Below, in pieces: positions 52,755-61,002 of a DNA stretch of 64,000 bases. The notes beneath the pieces were generated by a model. It saw only the letters and a list, made by a program, of their open reading frames with translations, had not been told where the DNA came from and ran no database searches. The position numbers and the translations under genes are program-made. Origin of the DNA: Streptosporangium carneum (GTDB lineage: Bacteria; Actinomycetota; Actinomycetes; Streptosporangiales; Streptosporangiaceae); the NCBI RefSeq assembly GCF_027922005.1, contig NZ_BSEV01000013.1, forward strand, positions 63,384-127,383, in the 5' to 3' direction. Numbering within the stretch: the first letter of the stretch is position 1; every line of letters begins with the position of its first letter.

Positions 52755-54104
52755 TCAGGAACACGGCCGTTCCAGGGGGAAACTCACCTGGACCCGCCAG
52801 TGTCGGCCGTCGGGCTGCACGCCGTACGTGATCCGGCCACCGAACAGCGCGACCCGCTGCCTGATCCCGGCCAGGCCGCGGTGCGGTGAGTTCCGCCTCT
52901 CACCGTGCCAGGACTGCTCGGCCAGCTGGTTGGTCACGGTCACGACCGCCTCGGTCTCCCGATACTCCAGCTCCACGCCGACGCTCTCGCCCCGGCCGTG
53001 CCGCAGGGCGTTGGTGAGGGCCTCCTGCACGATGCGGTACAGCGCGACGTCGAGCGAGCCCGGCAGCTCACGGGGGAGACCGTGAGTGGTCAGCGTGATC
53101 GTCGTGCCCGCCGCCCGCACCCCGTCGAGCAACTCGTCGAGGTTGTTCAGACCCGGCTGGCGTCGCGCGGTGTCGGTGTCGTCTCCGTGCAGGATGTCCA
53201 GCAGCCTGCGCAGATCGGCCATGGCCGATCGGCTGCTCGACTCGACGGCGGCCAGCGAACGGTGCACCCCGCTGTCAGTCACCCCGCCATCGGCCACCCC
53301 GCCATCGGCCACTCCGCCGTCAAGCGGCGCGCCGTCGTGCGCCGTGCCGTTGGAGACCGCGTTCTTGGAGACCGCGTTCTTGGAGGTCGTGCCGTTGGGG
53401 AACGTGCCGTTGGGGAACGAGCCGAGCCCGAGCCTGGCCGCGCCCGCGTGCATGCCGATGGCGCTGACGTGGTGGGAGATCATGTCGTGCAGGTCACGGG
53501 CGATCGCGCTGCGCTCCTCGGCGACGGCGCGTTGCACCGCCGCCTGCTCGCTGTGGCGCCGCAGCTCGGCCTGCCGCTCCAACTCGGCGATGTGGGCGCG
53601 CCTGGCGGTCGTGTACCGCCCGACCAGCCAGGGCAGCAGCGCCTTCCCGACTATCTCGATCAGCAGGCCGGACAGGGCGGGCAGCCCGGCGACGAAGATG
53701 AAGTGGTGGCTGGTCAGCAGGTAGTTGCCGGTGAGTCCCGCGGCCAGCGCCGCCAGTGCCGCAAGCGCTTGGGGCGAGCGCAGCCACGCACCGGCCCGGT
53801 ACCCGGCGACCATCAGGCCGGCCTCGGTCACCTGCCAGGTGACGCCGGGTGCGTTGGTGAACAGGAACGGGGTCACCAGGCAGGCGAGGCCGTGGAGCAG
53901 CGCGACGACGCCGGACAGGCGGGCGGGCGTGGCCAGCGCGGCGTCGATCAGCACGATGAGGGCGAGCGCCGTCCAGCTCTGCCAGCGGCCGCACGAGTAA
54001 CTGTCGATCAGGAGCAGACCGGTGTCCGTCACGACGCACACGCCCGCGACCAGCAAGGACTGGCGGGTCAACGACCGACTGGTGTCGCTGGTCTCACGCG
54101 TCAT
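52755..54104 (-). CDS. Sensor histidine kinase (HisKA_3 type) with a repeat insertion
   Basis: 449 residues. About five transmembrane helices at ~15-165. Phospho-acceptor His206 in ARDLHDMISHHVSAIG. ATPase: LYRIVQEALTNALRHGRGES (N box), HRGLAGIRQRVALFGGRI (G box). Between the two DHp helices, residues 229-280 are low-complexity repeats (FPNGT x2, SKNAV x2, ADGGV types) absent from normal NarX/DesK-type kinases. First gene of the two-component operon. Confidence 0.92.
   Translation of the reverse strand: MTRETSDTSRSLTRQSLLVAGVCVVTDTGLLLIDSYSCGRWQSWTALALIVLIDAALATPARLSGVVALLHGLACLVTPFLFTNAPGVTWQVTEAGLMVAGYRAGAWLRSPQALAALAALAAGLTGNYLLTSHHFIFVAGLPALSGLLIEIVGKALLPWLVGRYTTARRAHIAELERQAELRRHSEQAAVQRAVAEERSAIARDLHDMISHHVSAIGMHAGAARLGLGSFPNGTFPNGTTSKNAVSKNAVSNGTAHDGAPLDGGVADGGVADGGVTDSGVHRSLAAVESSSRSAMADLRRLLDILHGDDTDTARRQPGLNNLDELLDGVRAAGTTITLTTHGLPRELPGSLDVALYRIVQEALTNALRHGRGESVGVELEYRETEAVVTVTNQLAEQSWHGERRNSPHRGLAGIRQRVALFGGRITYGVQPDGRHWRVQVSFPLERPCS
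53265..53420. repeat. Short in-frame tandem repeats inside the histidine kinase DHp region
   Basis: Units of 15 bp (FPNGT, SKNAV, ADGGV) repeat two to three times each. All unit lengths are multiples of three, so the frame is kept. Confidence 0.75.
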
Positions 54105-54123
54105 GTCACCTCGGTTCTCTCAG

Positions 54124-54204
54124 GTCACGCGTGTCCGCGACGTCGACGTGGTCACGCGTGTCCGCGACGTCGGCGTGGTCATGCGTGTGCGCGACGTCGG
54201 CCTG
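54124..54204. repeat. 27-bp tandem repeat x3 upstream of the histidine kinase
   Basis: Unit GTCACGCGTGTCCGCGACGT plus CGACGTG starts at 54124, 54151 and 54178. The first copy is 19 bp before the kinase ATG, so the array is in the kinase promoter/leader. Confidence 0.85.
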
Positions 54205-54226
54205 CGTTCTCCACCGAGACGGCGTT

Positions 54227-54264
54227 TTCTCGGAAAGGCGCTTTTCCGAGAAGTGCGCCTTTCC
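54227..54264. promoter_or_regulatory. Overlapping, mutually exclusive hairpins in the divergent regulatory region
   Basis: Hairpin A: TTCTCGGAAA (54227-54236) with TTTCCGAGAA (54243-54252). Hairpin B: GGAAAGGCGC (54232-54241) with GCGCCTTTCC (54255-54264). Both stems are perfect 10-mers, share bases 54232-54236 and cannot form together. Region lies between the kinase and the operon at 54495. Confidence 0.6.
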
Positions 54265-54494
54265 GGGAAAACAGCGTGTCGAATCGCAGGCTACTGCTCC
54301 GAGGACGCACTGGCGCGGCAGGCGGGATCGCCGCCCGCTTCGGAGGCGTCGTCCGGCGCTGTTCAGCGCTGTTCCGTGTTGTTTCAGTGTTGCTTCAGAG
54401 GCCGTTCTGAGGCCGTCGTGTCCCTCGTACGGGGGATTCGGGTCCCGCCTTCAGGTGACGAAATCCTGAGGCCCGCTGATTAACGTCATGCGGG

Positions 54495-55997
54495 ATGAGA
54501 ACCTACGGAAACGGCACGCGCGCCCGCGTGGTGCTGCTGGTCCTCGTGGCCCTGCTGACGCTCGGAGGACGGTCCGCGCTGGCCGACGGCGCGCCCACGG
54601 GTGAGGACCTCCACGTCGCGCAGACCCTGGGCGCGCGTGAGCTCTCGGTCGTCCTGCGACGTGTCGACGAGGTGCCGGGCCCGTTGCGCGTCGACGTCCT
54701 CACCCACGTGGGCACCGCCGCCGGGGCCCTCACCCTGCGGTTGACCCCGACCGGTGTCAGCGCCCGGGCGGACGGCCTGCCGCCCGCGGGCTCCGTGGTC
54801 AGCGAGGGCGAACTGGTCCTCGGCTCCACGCCCGGCTCGTACGGGACCACGTTGCGCGTCGACCGCCCAGGGCCGTGGGAGCTGACCGTCGACGACGGTC
54901 GGCGGAGCGGGCGGATACCGTTCATCGTGCCCGCTCCGGTCAGGTCGCCCCCCGACCTGGTCGCCTACTCGGGGTTCTCCGCGGCGGGAGGGCTGCTGCT
55001 GGTCGCGCTCGGCGTCGCGGTGTGGTCGCGGCGGTGGTGGCCCCCGCTGATCCCGGCCTGCGGTGTGGTCGCGGCCGTCGCGGTCGGGGTGACCGGCGCG
55101 TCGCTGTCCCCGCTCACGCCCCTTCCTCCGCAGCCTGGCCTGCAGATCGACGCGACGGTCGACAACGTCGCGGCGCCCTACTCGGGCGGGCCGCCTCCCG
55201 CGGCCGGCTACTCGAGGCCGCCGGTGAACATGCTGGTGCGCGCCTCGAAGGCGAGCGCGGGACGCTCTGTCGACCTCGATCTCCTGCTGTCGGACGGCTC
55301 GACGGGACGCCCGGTGGACGACCTGCTCGTCCACGACGACGCGCTGATCCACCTGCTGGTCGTCTCGCCGTCGGGCCGGTTGTGGCACCTGCACCCGGTC
55401 CAGGCCGGTCCGGGCCACTACCAGGTCAGCCTGGTCGCGGCCGAGCCCGGCCACTACGCGATCTCGGCGGAGCTGGCCAGGCGCGGCGGCGGAGTGCAGC
55501 TGATCCGCTCGGCGACCGGGCTCGACGTCGGCGAGGGGCTCCCGACCGCCACGGCGCTCCCTGCTCCGAAGGGCCTGGGAAGCAGGGACGTCGACGGCAT
55601 CCGGGTCGACCTCGCCGCCTCGACGCTGTCCGCGGGCGTCGCGGGCACGATCACCGCCAGGATCGGCGAGACCGCGGACCTGCAGCCGTGGCTCGGCATG
55701 GTGGGGCATCTCATCGTCGTCGGCCCGCTGCCCGACTCGGAACCGGTCGGCGTCGCCGCGGAGTCCGCCCCGATCTGGAGCCACGTGCACGCGATGGCGG
55801 CCGTTCCCAGGGGTGTCGGAGGCCGCCCTGACGAGACCGTCGCGGCGTTCGGGCCCGTCGCGCGGTTCACCCACACCTTCCCGGCGCCCGGCCGATACCG
55901 GCTCTGGGTGCAGGCGGAACGCAACCACTCGCTCATGACCGTGCCGGCGGTGCTCGACATCACGGCACCGGAAGAAGGAGGACGGCCATCGCCATGA
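54495..55997 (+). CDS. Exported membrane-anchored protein with His-rich beta domains (possible copper-binding)
   Basis: 500 residues. Signal peptide VVLLVLVALLTLGGRSALAD; a beta domain at ~32-145; two transmembrane segments at ~158-205 (GLLLVALGVAVW, GVVAAVAVGVTGASL); then an outer part with two similar domains. Domain 1 has HLLVVSPSGRLWHLHPV and GHYQVSLVAAEPGHYAISAE; domain 2 has GMVGHLIVVG, WSHVHAMAAVP and HTFPAPGRYRLWVQAERNHS. The HxH/His clusters in cupredoxin-like beta context suggest metal, perhaps copper, binding. Overlaps the next gene by 4 bp. Confidence 0.75.
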   Translation: MRTYGNGTRARVVLLVLVALLTLGGRSALADGAPTGEDLHVAQTLGARELSVVLRRVDEVPGPLRVDVLTHVGTAAGALTLRLTPTGVSARADGLPPAGSVVSEGELVLGSTPGSYGTTLRVDRPGPWELTVDDGRRSGRIPFIVPAPVRSPPDLVAYSGFSAAGGLLLVALGVAVWSRRWWPPLIPACGVVAAVAVGVTGASLSPLTPLPPQPGLQIDATVDNVAAPYSGGPPPAAGYSRPPVNMLVRASKASAGRSVDLDLLLSDGSTGRPVDDLLVHDDALIHLLVVSPSGRLWHLHPVQAGPGHYQVSLVAAEPGHYAISAELARRGGGVQLIRSATGLDVGEGLPTATALPAPKGLGSRDVDGIRVDLAASTLSAGVAGTITARIGETADLQPWLGMVGHLIVVGPLPDSEPVGVAAESAPIWSHVHAMAAVPRGVGGRPDETVAAFGPVARFTHTFPAPGRYRLWVQAERNHSLMTVPAVLDITAPEEGGRPSP

Positions 55998-56422
55998 CGT
56001 CGACGGTCGACGGCCGCCGCCGGACCCTGTGGACGGCCGCCTGCCTCGCCGTCCTGGCGGGGGCGGCACTGTGGCTGCTCTGGCCACGCGGTGACACGGG
56101 CCCGACGGTGCTGCGCGGCGGGACGACGCACTACCGGGTGCAGCTCACGGTCGACGCCCCCCGCGCGGGGGCGAACCCCGTGACGGTGAACGTGACGGAC
56201 CTCCAGGGGAGGCCGGCGACACTGCGGAAGGTCACCGTCGAGCCGGTGATGCCGAACATGGGGCACGCCGCCGAGCCCGTGGACGCCGTGGCCGAGGGAC
56301 CGGGGAGATACCGGGCCGGGAGCCTCTCCCTGCCCATGAGCGGAACCTGGGCGCTCAACGTGCTCCTGCACGGGCCCACCGGCACCGACCAGACCGCCTT
56401 CCCGATCCTGGTGACGAGATGA
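55994..56422 (+). CDS. YtkA/FixH-like membrane-anchored protein
   Basis: 142 residues. N-terminal transmembrane anchor (LAVLAGAALWLLWP), then a YtkA-like beta domain: YRVQLTVDAPRAGANPVTVN, VTVEPVMPNMGHAAEPVDAV, GTWALNVLLHGPTG. The MPNMGHA stretch (Met/His) resembles the copper-site region of FixH/YtkA proteins. Translationally coupled to the 500-residue gene (ATGA overlap). Confidence 0.82.
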   Translation: MTSTVDGRRRTLWTAACLAVLAGAALWLLWPRGDTGPTVLRGGTTHYRVQLTVDAPRAGANPVTVNVTDLQGRPATLRKVTVEPVMPNMGHAAEPVDAVAEGPGRYRAGSLSLPMSGTWALNVLLHGPTGTDQTAFPILVTR

Positions 56423-56590
56423 CTCCCGGTGACCGGACGACGCCCCGACGCCCGGCTTCCCTGTCGCCACCCCTGTCGCCACCCTGTCACCCGTCGCTTC
56501 CACCGTCGCCCCGGCTCCTTCCGCCACTTCGGCCACAGAGACCTCACCGGCACCACGACCACTGAAGAACCAAGGACCAAGGAGGAAACG

Positions 56591-57784
56591 ATGACCGTCG
56601 CCGCCGACGGGGCGCTGCCCGCTCGCGGGCGCGCCCCCGCGTCAGTCCGCACCGCGACCGTGTCCAGGGGGTGGATACCGGCTTTCCTCGTCCTGCTGGG
56701 CGCGGCCTTCTCGCTGACCGCCGCGAGCTGGGACATCCAGTGGCACATCGACGTCGGACCCGACACCTTCTTCACGCTGCCGCACCTGGTCCTCTACGCG
56801 GGCAGCGCCCTGTCCGGACTGGCCAGCCTGGCCGTGGTGCTGATGACCACCGCGGCGCGGCGGGCGGACCGCGAGGTGGACACCACGATCGGCGGGCGGG
56901 CCGTCCCGGTGCTGGGCGGGACCTTCGCCGCGCCGCTCGGCTACCTCGTCTCCGGCGCGGGCTCGGCGGGCTTCCTGCTCTACGGCCTGTTCGACCTGTG
57001 GTGGCACAGCCTGTACGGCTTCGACGCGGTGATCGCGTCACCCCCGCACATCGGCCTCATCCTGTCGATCGCGTTGAGCATGGTCGGGGCCGTGATGGTC
57101 TTCGCGGCGGCCTGGGCCCACCGCTGGGCCCGCCTCGGCGTCATCCTCGCCTTCACCGTGACGCTGGCCTTCAGCCTGGTGGCCACGCAGGGCCTGGCCG
57201 AGATCGACGGCGGCGTGGTCGACCCCGTCTCCGTCGGCGTCACCTTCCTGACGGTGCTGGTGGTGTTCATGGCCGTGGGGTTCCTGCGGGACATCCGCCT
57301 CGTCCTGGGGTTCGGAATCGTGTTCGCGGCGGCTCAGGCCCTGCTCTGGTGGTTCTCGCCATGGGCGACCAGGGCCTACGCCGTGGCGGTCGGCCTCCCG
57401 ATGCGCGACTACGTCAGCCCGGTGCCGCTGGTGCCCGCGGAGATGCCGATGTCCCTGCCGGCGGTCGCCGCGCTGACGTGGTGGGCGGTGTCGTCGGTGG
57501 GACGCGACCGGCCCGGGCGTCTGGTGGCGTCGCTCGTGGGCGGCCTGGCCGGGCTGGTCGTGACGGTCTGCGGGCTGACGCAGGCGTCCCTGGTGTACAG
57601 GTCCACGCTGCCGACGATCGGGGAGATGCCGCCGACCGTCGTCGCGGGCGTCCTCGTCGGGGCGCTGGCCGGGTTCCTCGGCCGGCGTTTCAGCGCCATG
57701 CTGCGCGCGGTCGTCCCCGCCACGCCCCGGGAGGCGTCCGCCGCGTCCCAGCAGGCATCCGCCCCGTCCCAGGAAGGTCGGTGA
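56591..57784 (+). CDS. Polytopic membrane protein of unknown function with conserved-looking His/Asp/Trp residues
   Basis: 397 residues from the ATG at 56591; AAGGAGG precedes it. About nine to ten transmembrane helices. Polar motifs in or near membrane: ASWDIQWHIDVGPDTFFTLP, HLVLYAGSALSGLASLAVVL, LFDLWWHSLYGFDAVIASPP, HIGLILSIALSMVG. Such intramembrane His/Asp could coordinate metal. The tail is Ser/Gln/Ala-rich (ASQQASAPSQ). Operon position after YtkA/His-rich proteins suggests the metalloprotein or transporter these serve; inference. Confidence 0.72.
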   Translation: MTVAADGALPARGRAPASVRTATVSRGWIPAFLVLLGAAFSLTAASWDIQWHIDVGPDTFFTLPHLVLYAGSALSGLASLAVVLMTTAARRADREVDTTIGGRAVPVLGGTFAAPLGYLVSGAGSAGFLLYGLFDLWWHSLYGFDAVIASPPHIGLILSIALSMVGAVMVFAAAWAHRWARLGVILAFTVTLAFSLVATQGLAEIDGGVVDPVSVGVTFLTVLVVFMAVGFLRDIRLVLGFGIVFAAAQALLWWFSPWATRAYAVAVGLPMRDYVSPVPLVPAEMPMSLPAVAALTWWAVSSVGRDRPGRLVASLVGGLAGLVVTVCGLTQASLVYRSTLPTIGEMPPTVVAGVLVGALAGFLGRRFSAMLRAVVPATPREASAASQQASAPSQEGR

Positions 57785-57787
57785 CCC

Positions 57788-58417
57788 ATGATCGCCTTCG
57801 GCCGGGTCCCCCGCCCGTCACGCTTTCCCCGGTCAGGGCGAGCCTCCGGCCCGTTGCGGGCGGGTGTGGCGCTGCTGACCGCGATCGGCCTGGTCTTCGC
57901 GAGCGCGACGCCCGCCCTGGCCTACCCGCCGGTCGAGACCGTGCACACCGAGCGCGTCCAGGCCGGGCCGTACAGCCTGACCGTGGGGTACAGCACGTGG
58001 CCCCTCAGGGCCCTGAGCTCGCTGGACTTCACATTCACCCCCGACGGCGGGATCGACGGCAAACGCGGCGTCCTCACCCTGGTCGGCCCGGACGGGAGCG
58101 AGGAGAGAGCCAGGCTGGCCAGGCATCCGCGCAAACGCGAGGTGTGGGGCCTGGACACCTTCGCCGTGCCCTCGGAGGGGAACTGGGTCCTCAGGTTCAC
58201 CGTCGACGGTCCGGCGGGGCGGGGGGAGGGGCGGACGGCGAGCATTCCCACGCTGCCGCAGCCCGGGCCGCCGCTCGCCCTGAGCTGGGCCGTCGGAACC
58301 GTCCCCCTCTGGGCGCTGGTGGCGCTGATCGTGGTCGCCTGGCGCCGTACGGGCCCGGGACGCCGCGATGGGCTACCCGCCGGTAGTAACGCCCGGACTG
58401 AGGGGGTAGGTACCTGA
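57788..58417 (+). CDS. Exported protein with C-terminal transmembrane anchor
   Basis: 209 residues. Signal peptide AGVALLTAIGLVFASATPALA; beta domain TERVQAGPYSLTVGYSTWPL, LDFTFTPDGGIDGKRGVLTL, NWVLRFTVDGPAG; transmembrane helix VGTVPLWALVALIVVAW and basic tail. Similar layout to the YtkA-like proteins of this operon. Starts 3 bp after the polytopic gene stop. Last gene of the operon. Confidence 0.7.
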   Translation: MIAFGRVPRPSRFPRSGRASGPLRAGVALLTAIGLVFASATPALAYPPVETVHTERVQAGPYSLTVGYSTWPLRALSSLDFTFTPDGGIDGKRGVLTLVGPDGSEERARLARHPRKREVWGLDTFAVPSEGNWVLRFTVDGPAGRGEGRTASIPTLPQPGPPLALSWAVGTVPLWALVALIVVAWRRTGPGRRDGLPAGSNARTEGVGT

Positions 58418-58453
58418 GGCAAGCCGGTGACCCGTACCCCAGGGGGATGCACA

Positions 58454-60196
58454 ATGACGGCGCGAATGGGCACGGCGAGGCTCGGTCCTGCCGAGCGGAC
58501 CGCCGCACTGACGCAGATGACCGCTCAGGAGCTCGACGTGGTGGTGATCGGCGGCGGCGTCGTCGGCGCGGGGGTGGCGCTCGACGCGGCGACGCGAGGG
58601 CTGAGCGTCGGGTTGCTCGAAGCCCGTGACTTCGCCTCCGGGACCTCGTCCAGATCGTCGAAGCTGATCCACGGCGGGCTGCGCTACCTGGAGCAGCTCA
58701 ACTTCGACCTCGTCAGGGAGGCGCTCCAGGAGCGGGCCCTGCTGCTCCAGCGGATAGCCCCCCATCTGGTCAGGCCGGTGCCGTTCCTGTTCCCGCTGAC
58801 CCACCTCGGCTGGGAGCGGCCCTACGTCGGGGCGGGCCTGGTGATGTACGACTCGCTGGGCTTCTCCTTCGGGTTCACCCGGGGCGTTCCCGGGCACCGG
58901 CACCTGTCGCGCAGGAGGGCCCTGCGGCTCGCGCCCGCGCTGCGCCGTACGGCCTTCTCCGGCGCGGTGCAGTACTGGGACGCGCAGGTGGACGACGCCC
59001 GCTACGTGATGACCATGCTGCGGACCGCCTCGACCTACGGGGCGCACGTCGCCTCACGGGCCCAGGTGGTCGGCTTCCTGCGGGAGGGGGAGCGGGTCAC
59101 CGGGGTCAGGGTGCGCGACCTGGAGGGCGGCAACGAGCTGGACGTGCGGGCCCGGCAGATCGTCAACGCCACCGGCGTGTGGACCGACGACATCCAGGAA
59201 CTGGTCGGAGGCCGGGGACAGATCCACGTCCGCGCCTCGAAGGGCATCCACCTCGTCGTCCCGCGCGACCGGATCCACTCGCTCACCGGGATCATCCTGC
59301 GAACCGAGAAGTCGGTGCTCTTCGTCATCCCCTGGGGCCGTCACTGGGTCATCGGGACCACCGACACCCGCTGGGACCTGGACAGGGCGCACCCGGCCGC
59401 CTCCCGCTCCGACATCGACTACGTGCTCGAACACGTCAACCAGGTGCTCTCGGTCCCGCTCTCCCGGGACGACGTCGAGGGCGTCTACGCCGGGCTGCGG
59501 CCCCTGCTGTCGGGGGAGTCGGAGGAGACGTCCAAGCTCTCCCGCGAGCACGTGGTGGCCCACCCGGTGCCGGGGCTGGTCATGGTCGCGGGGGGAAAGT
59601 ACACCACGTACCGCGTCATGGCGCGGGACGCGGTCGACGCCGTCGCCCACGGGCTCGACCAGCGGGTCCCGCCGTCGTGCACCGACCGGATCCCGCTGGC
59701 GGGAGCGGAGGGCTACCAGGCGCTGTGGAACTCCCGGCAGCGCCTCGCCCAGTCCTCGGGCCTGCACGTGGCGCGGATCGAGCACCTGCTGCAGCGGTAC
59801 GGCTCGCTGATCGACGAGGTCATCTCGCTGATCGAGAAGGACCCCTCCCTGGCGCGCCCGCTGACCGGGGCGGACGACTATCTCAGGGCGGAGGTCGTCT
59901 ACGCGGCCACCCACGAGGGCGCGCGGCACCTGAACGACGTGCTGTCCCGGCGCACGCACATCTCGATCGAGACCTTCCACCGGGGGCTGGTGGTGGCGGA
60001 GGAGGCGGCGCAGCTGCTCGCGGGACCGCTGGACTGGGACGACGACCAGGTCAAACGCGAGGTGGGCTACTACACCAAGCGCGTCGAGGCCGAGCGGCTC
60101 TCCCAGGAGCAGGACACCGACCAGGAGGCCGACGCCATCCGCCTGGGCGCCCCGGAGATCGTCCCGGTCGCCGGCTCCGGGCCGAACCCCGGGTGA
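58454..60196 (+). CDS. glpD: Aerobic glycerol-3-phosphate dehydrogenase
   Basis: 580 residues from the ATG at 58454, AGGGGG upstream. FAD Rossmann motif VVVIGGGVVGAGVALDAATR; GTSSRSSKLIHGGLRYLEQL, the GlpD signature; RASKGIHLVVPRD; VIPWGRHWVIGTTDTRWD; C-terminal LLQRYGSLIDEVISLIEKD. Oxidises sn-glycerol-3-phosphate to DHAP, passing electrons to quinone at the membrane. Monocistronic here. Confidence 0.96.
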   Translation: MTARMGTARLGPAERTAALTQMTAQELDVVVIGGGVVGAGVALDAATRGLSVGLLEARDFASGTSSRSSKLIHGGLRYLEQLNFDLVREALQERALLLQRIAPHLVRPVPFLFPLTHLGWERPYVGAGLVMYDSLGFSFGFTRGVPGHRHLSRRRALRLAPALRRTAFSGAVQYWDAQVDDARYVMTMLRTASTYGAHVASRAQVVGFLREGERVTGVRVRDLEGGNELDVRARQIVNATGVWTDDIQELVGGRGQIHVRASKGIHLVVPRDRIHSLTGIILRTEKSVLFVIPWGRHWVIGTTDTRWDLDRAHPAASRSDIDYVLEHVNQVLSVPLSRDDVEGVYAGLRPLLSGESEETSKLSREHVVAHPVPGLVMVAGGKYTTYRVMARDAVDAVAHGLDQRVPPSCTDRIPLAGAEGYQALWNSRQRLAQSSGLHVARIEHLLQRYGSLIDEVISLIEKDPSLARPLTGADDYLRAEVVYAATHEGARHLNDVLSRRTHISIETFHRGLVVAEEAAQLLAGPLDWDDDQVKREVGYYTKRVEAERLSQEQDTDQEADAIRLGAPEIVPVAGSGPNPG

Positions 60197-60312
60197 GACG
60201 TCGCCGTCCTTCTCGGGGGTGTCAACCAGGACGCGCCGACGTCCGGCCGCCAGCCGGAGGCTTCGTCGAACGACCGTTCCCGTCGGTCCGCGACGCCCCG
60301 TTCCCGGCTGTC

Positions 60313-60939
60313 TCAGCGCGTCTCGGGGTGGGCTCGCCGGGCGTAGGCGCGGGCGGCGCGGGCACGGTCGCCGCAGCGGGTGGAGCACCAGTGGCGGCGG
60401 CCGTGGCGCAGCAGATAGCGGTTGCAGGGAGGGGAGCCGCAGGCGGTGAGACGCTCGGCGTCGGGGCCGGTGAGAAGGTCGGCCGCATTGGCCGCGAGGG
60501 TCGCGAGAGCGTGGTCCAGGATCTCGTGGACGGGACACGGGACCGCGCGGTACGGGCCGTTCTTCTCGTCCCAGTGCAGCAGGGCGGTCGTGGGGACCCT
60601 GCTCAGCGCGTCGTTGACGGCGGACAGGGCCGCGGGCAGGGCGGGAAGCGCGGCCACGCGCGCGGCGAACAGCGACCTGAGGTGTTCGCGCAGCGAGCGC
60701 AACTGCGTCGCGCACATCTCCTGCACCCCGGCGTCGGCCGGAGCGAGACCGTGCTCCGTGAGCCACCGGTTCGTCGTCGCGGGGGTGCCGAGGAGGTCGA
60801 CGAACTGCCCGCCGGGCAGCGCGACGGAGCTGTTGACGAAGTCGAGGGCGGGGTACCGCTCCGCCCCCGGCGCGGGCGGCGGCACGGACCCGGCGATCTG
60901 GAGCTCCATCATGACTCTCATGGTACGGCTTGCGCTCAT
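60313..60939 (-). CDS. CGNR zinc finger regulator with ABATE-like N-terminal domain
   Basis: Up to 208 residues; starts at 60921 or 60909 are also possible. Zinc-finger end: LTACGSPPCNRYLLRHGRRH, WCSTRCGDRARAARAYARR, in which the CGNR box reads CGDR. The N-terminal ~130 residues are an ABATE-type stress/ligand domain (ALDFVNSSVALPGGQFVDLL). Divergent from the metallo-beta-lactamase-fold gene; ATCCGTGA repeats lie in between. Confidence 0.87.
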   Translation of the reverse strand: MSASRTMRVMMELQIAGSVPPPAPGAERYPALDFVNSSVALPGGQFVDLLGTPATTNRWLTEHGLAPADAGVQEMCATQLRSLREHLRSLFAARVAALPALPAALSAVNDALSRVPTTALLHWDEKNGPYRAVPCPVHEILDHALATLAANAADLLTGPDAERLTACGSPPCNRYLLRHGRRHWCSTRCGDRARAARAYARRAHPETR

Positions 60940-60991
60940 CCGTGAGGAACGGCTAGCGTCACGTCACGGATAGATGAGTCTTCATCCGTGA
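60938..60991. promoter_or_regulatory. Repeated ATCCGTGA operator half-sites
   Basis: ATCCGTGA at 60938-60945 and 60984-60991, and its complement TCACGGAT at 60964-60971. The last copy abuts the GAGGAG ribosome site of the metallo-hydrolase gene. Probably bound by the CGNR regulator. Confidence 0.65.
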
Positions 60992-61002
60992 GGAGTTTTT
61001 TC

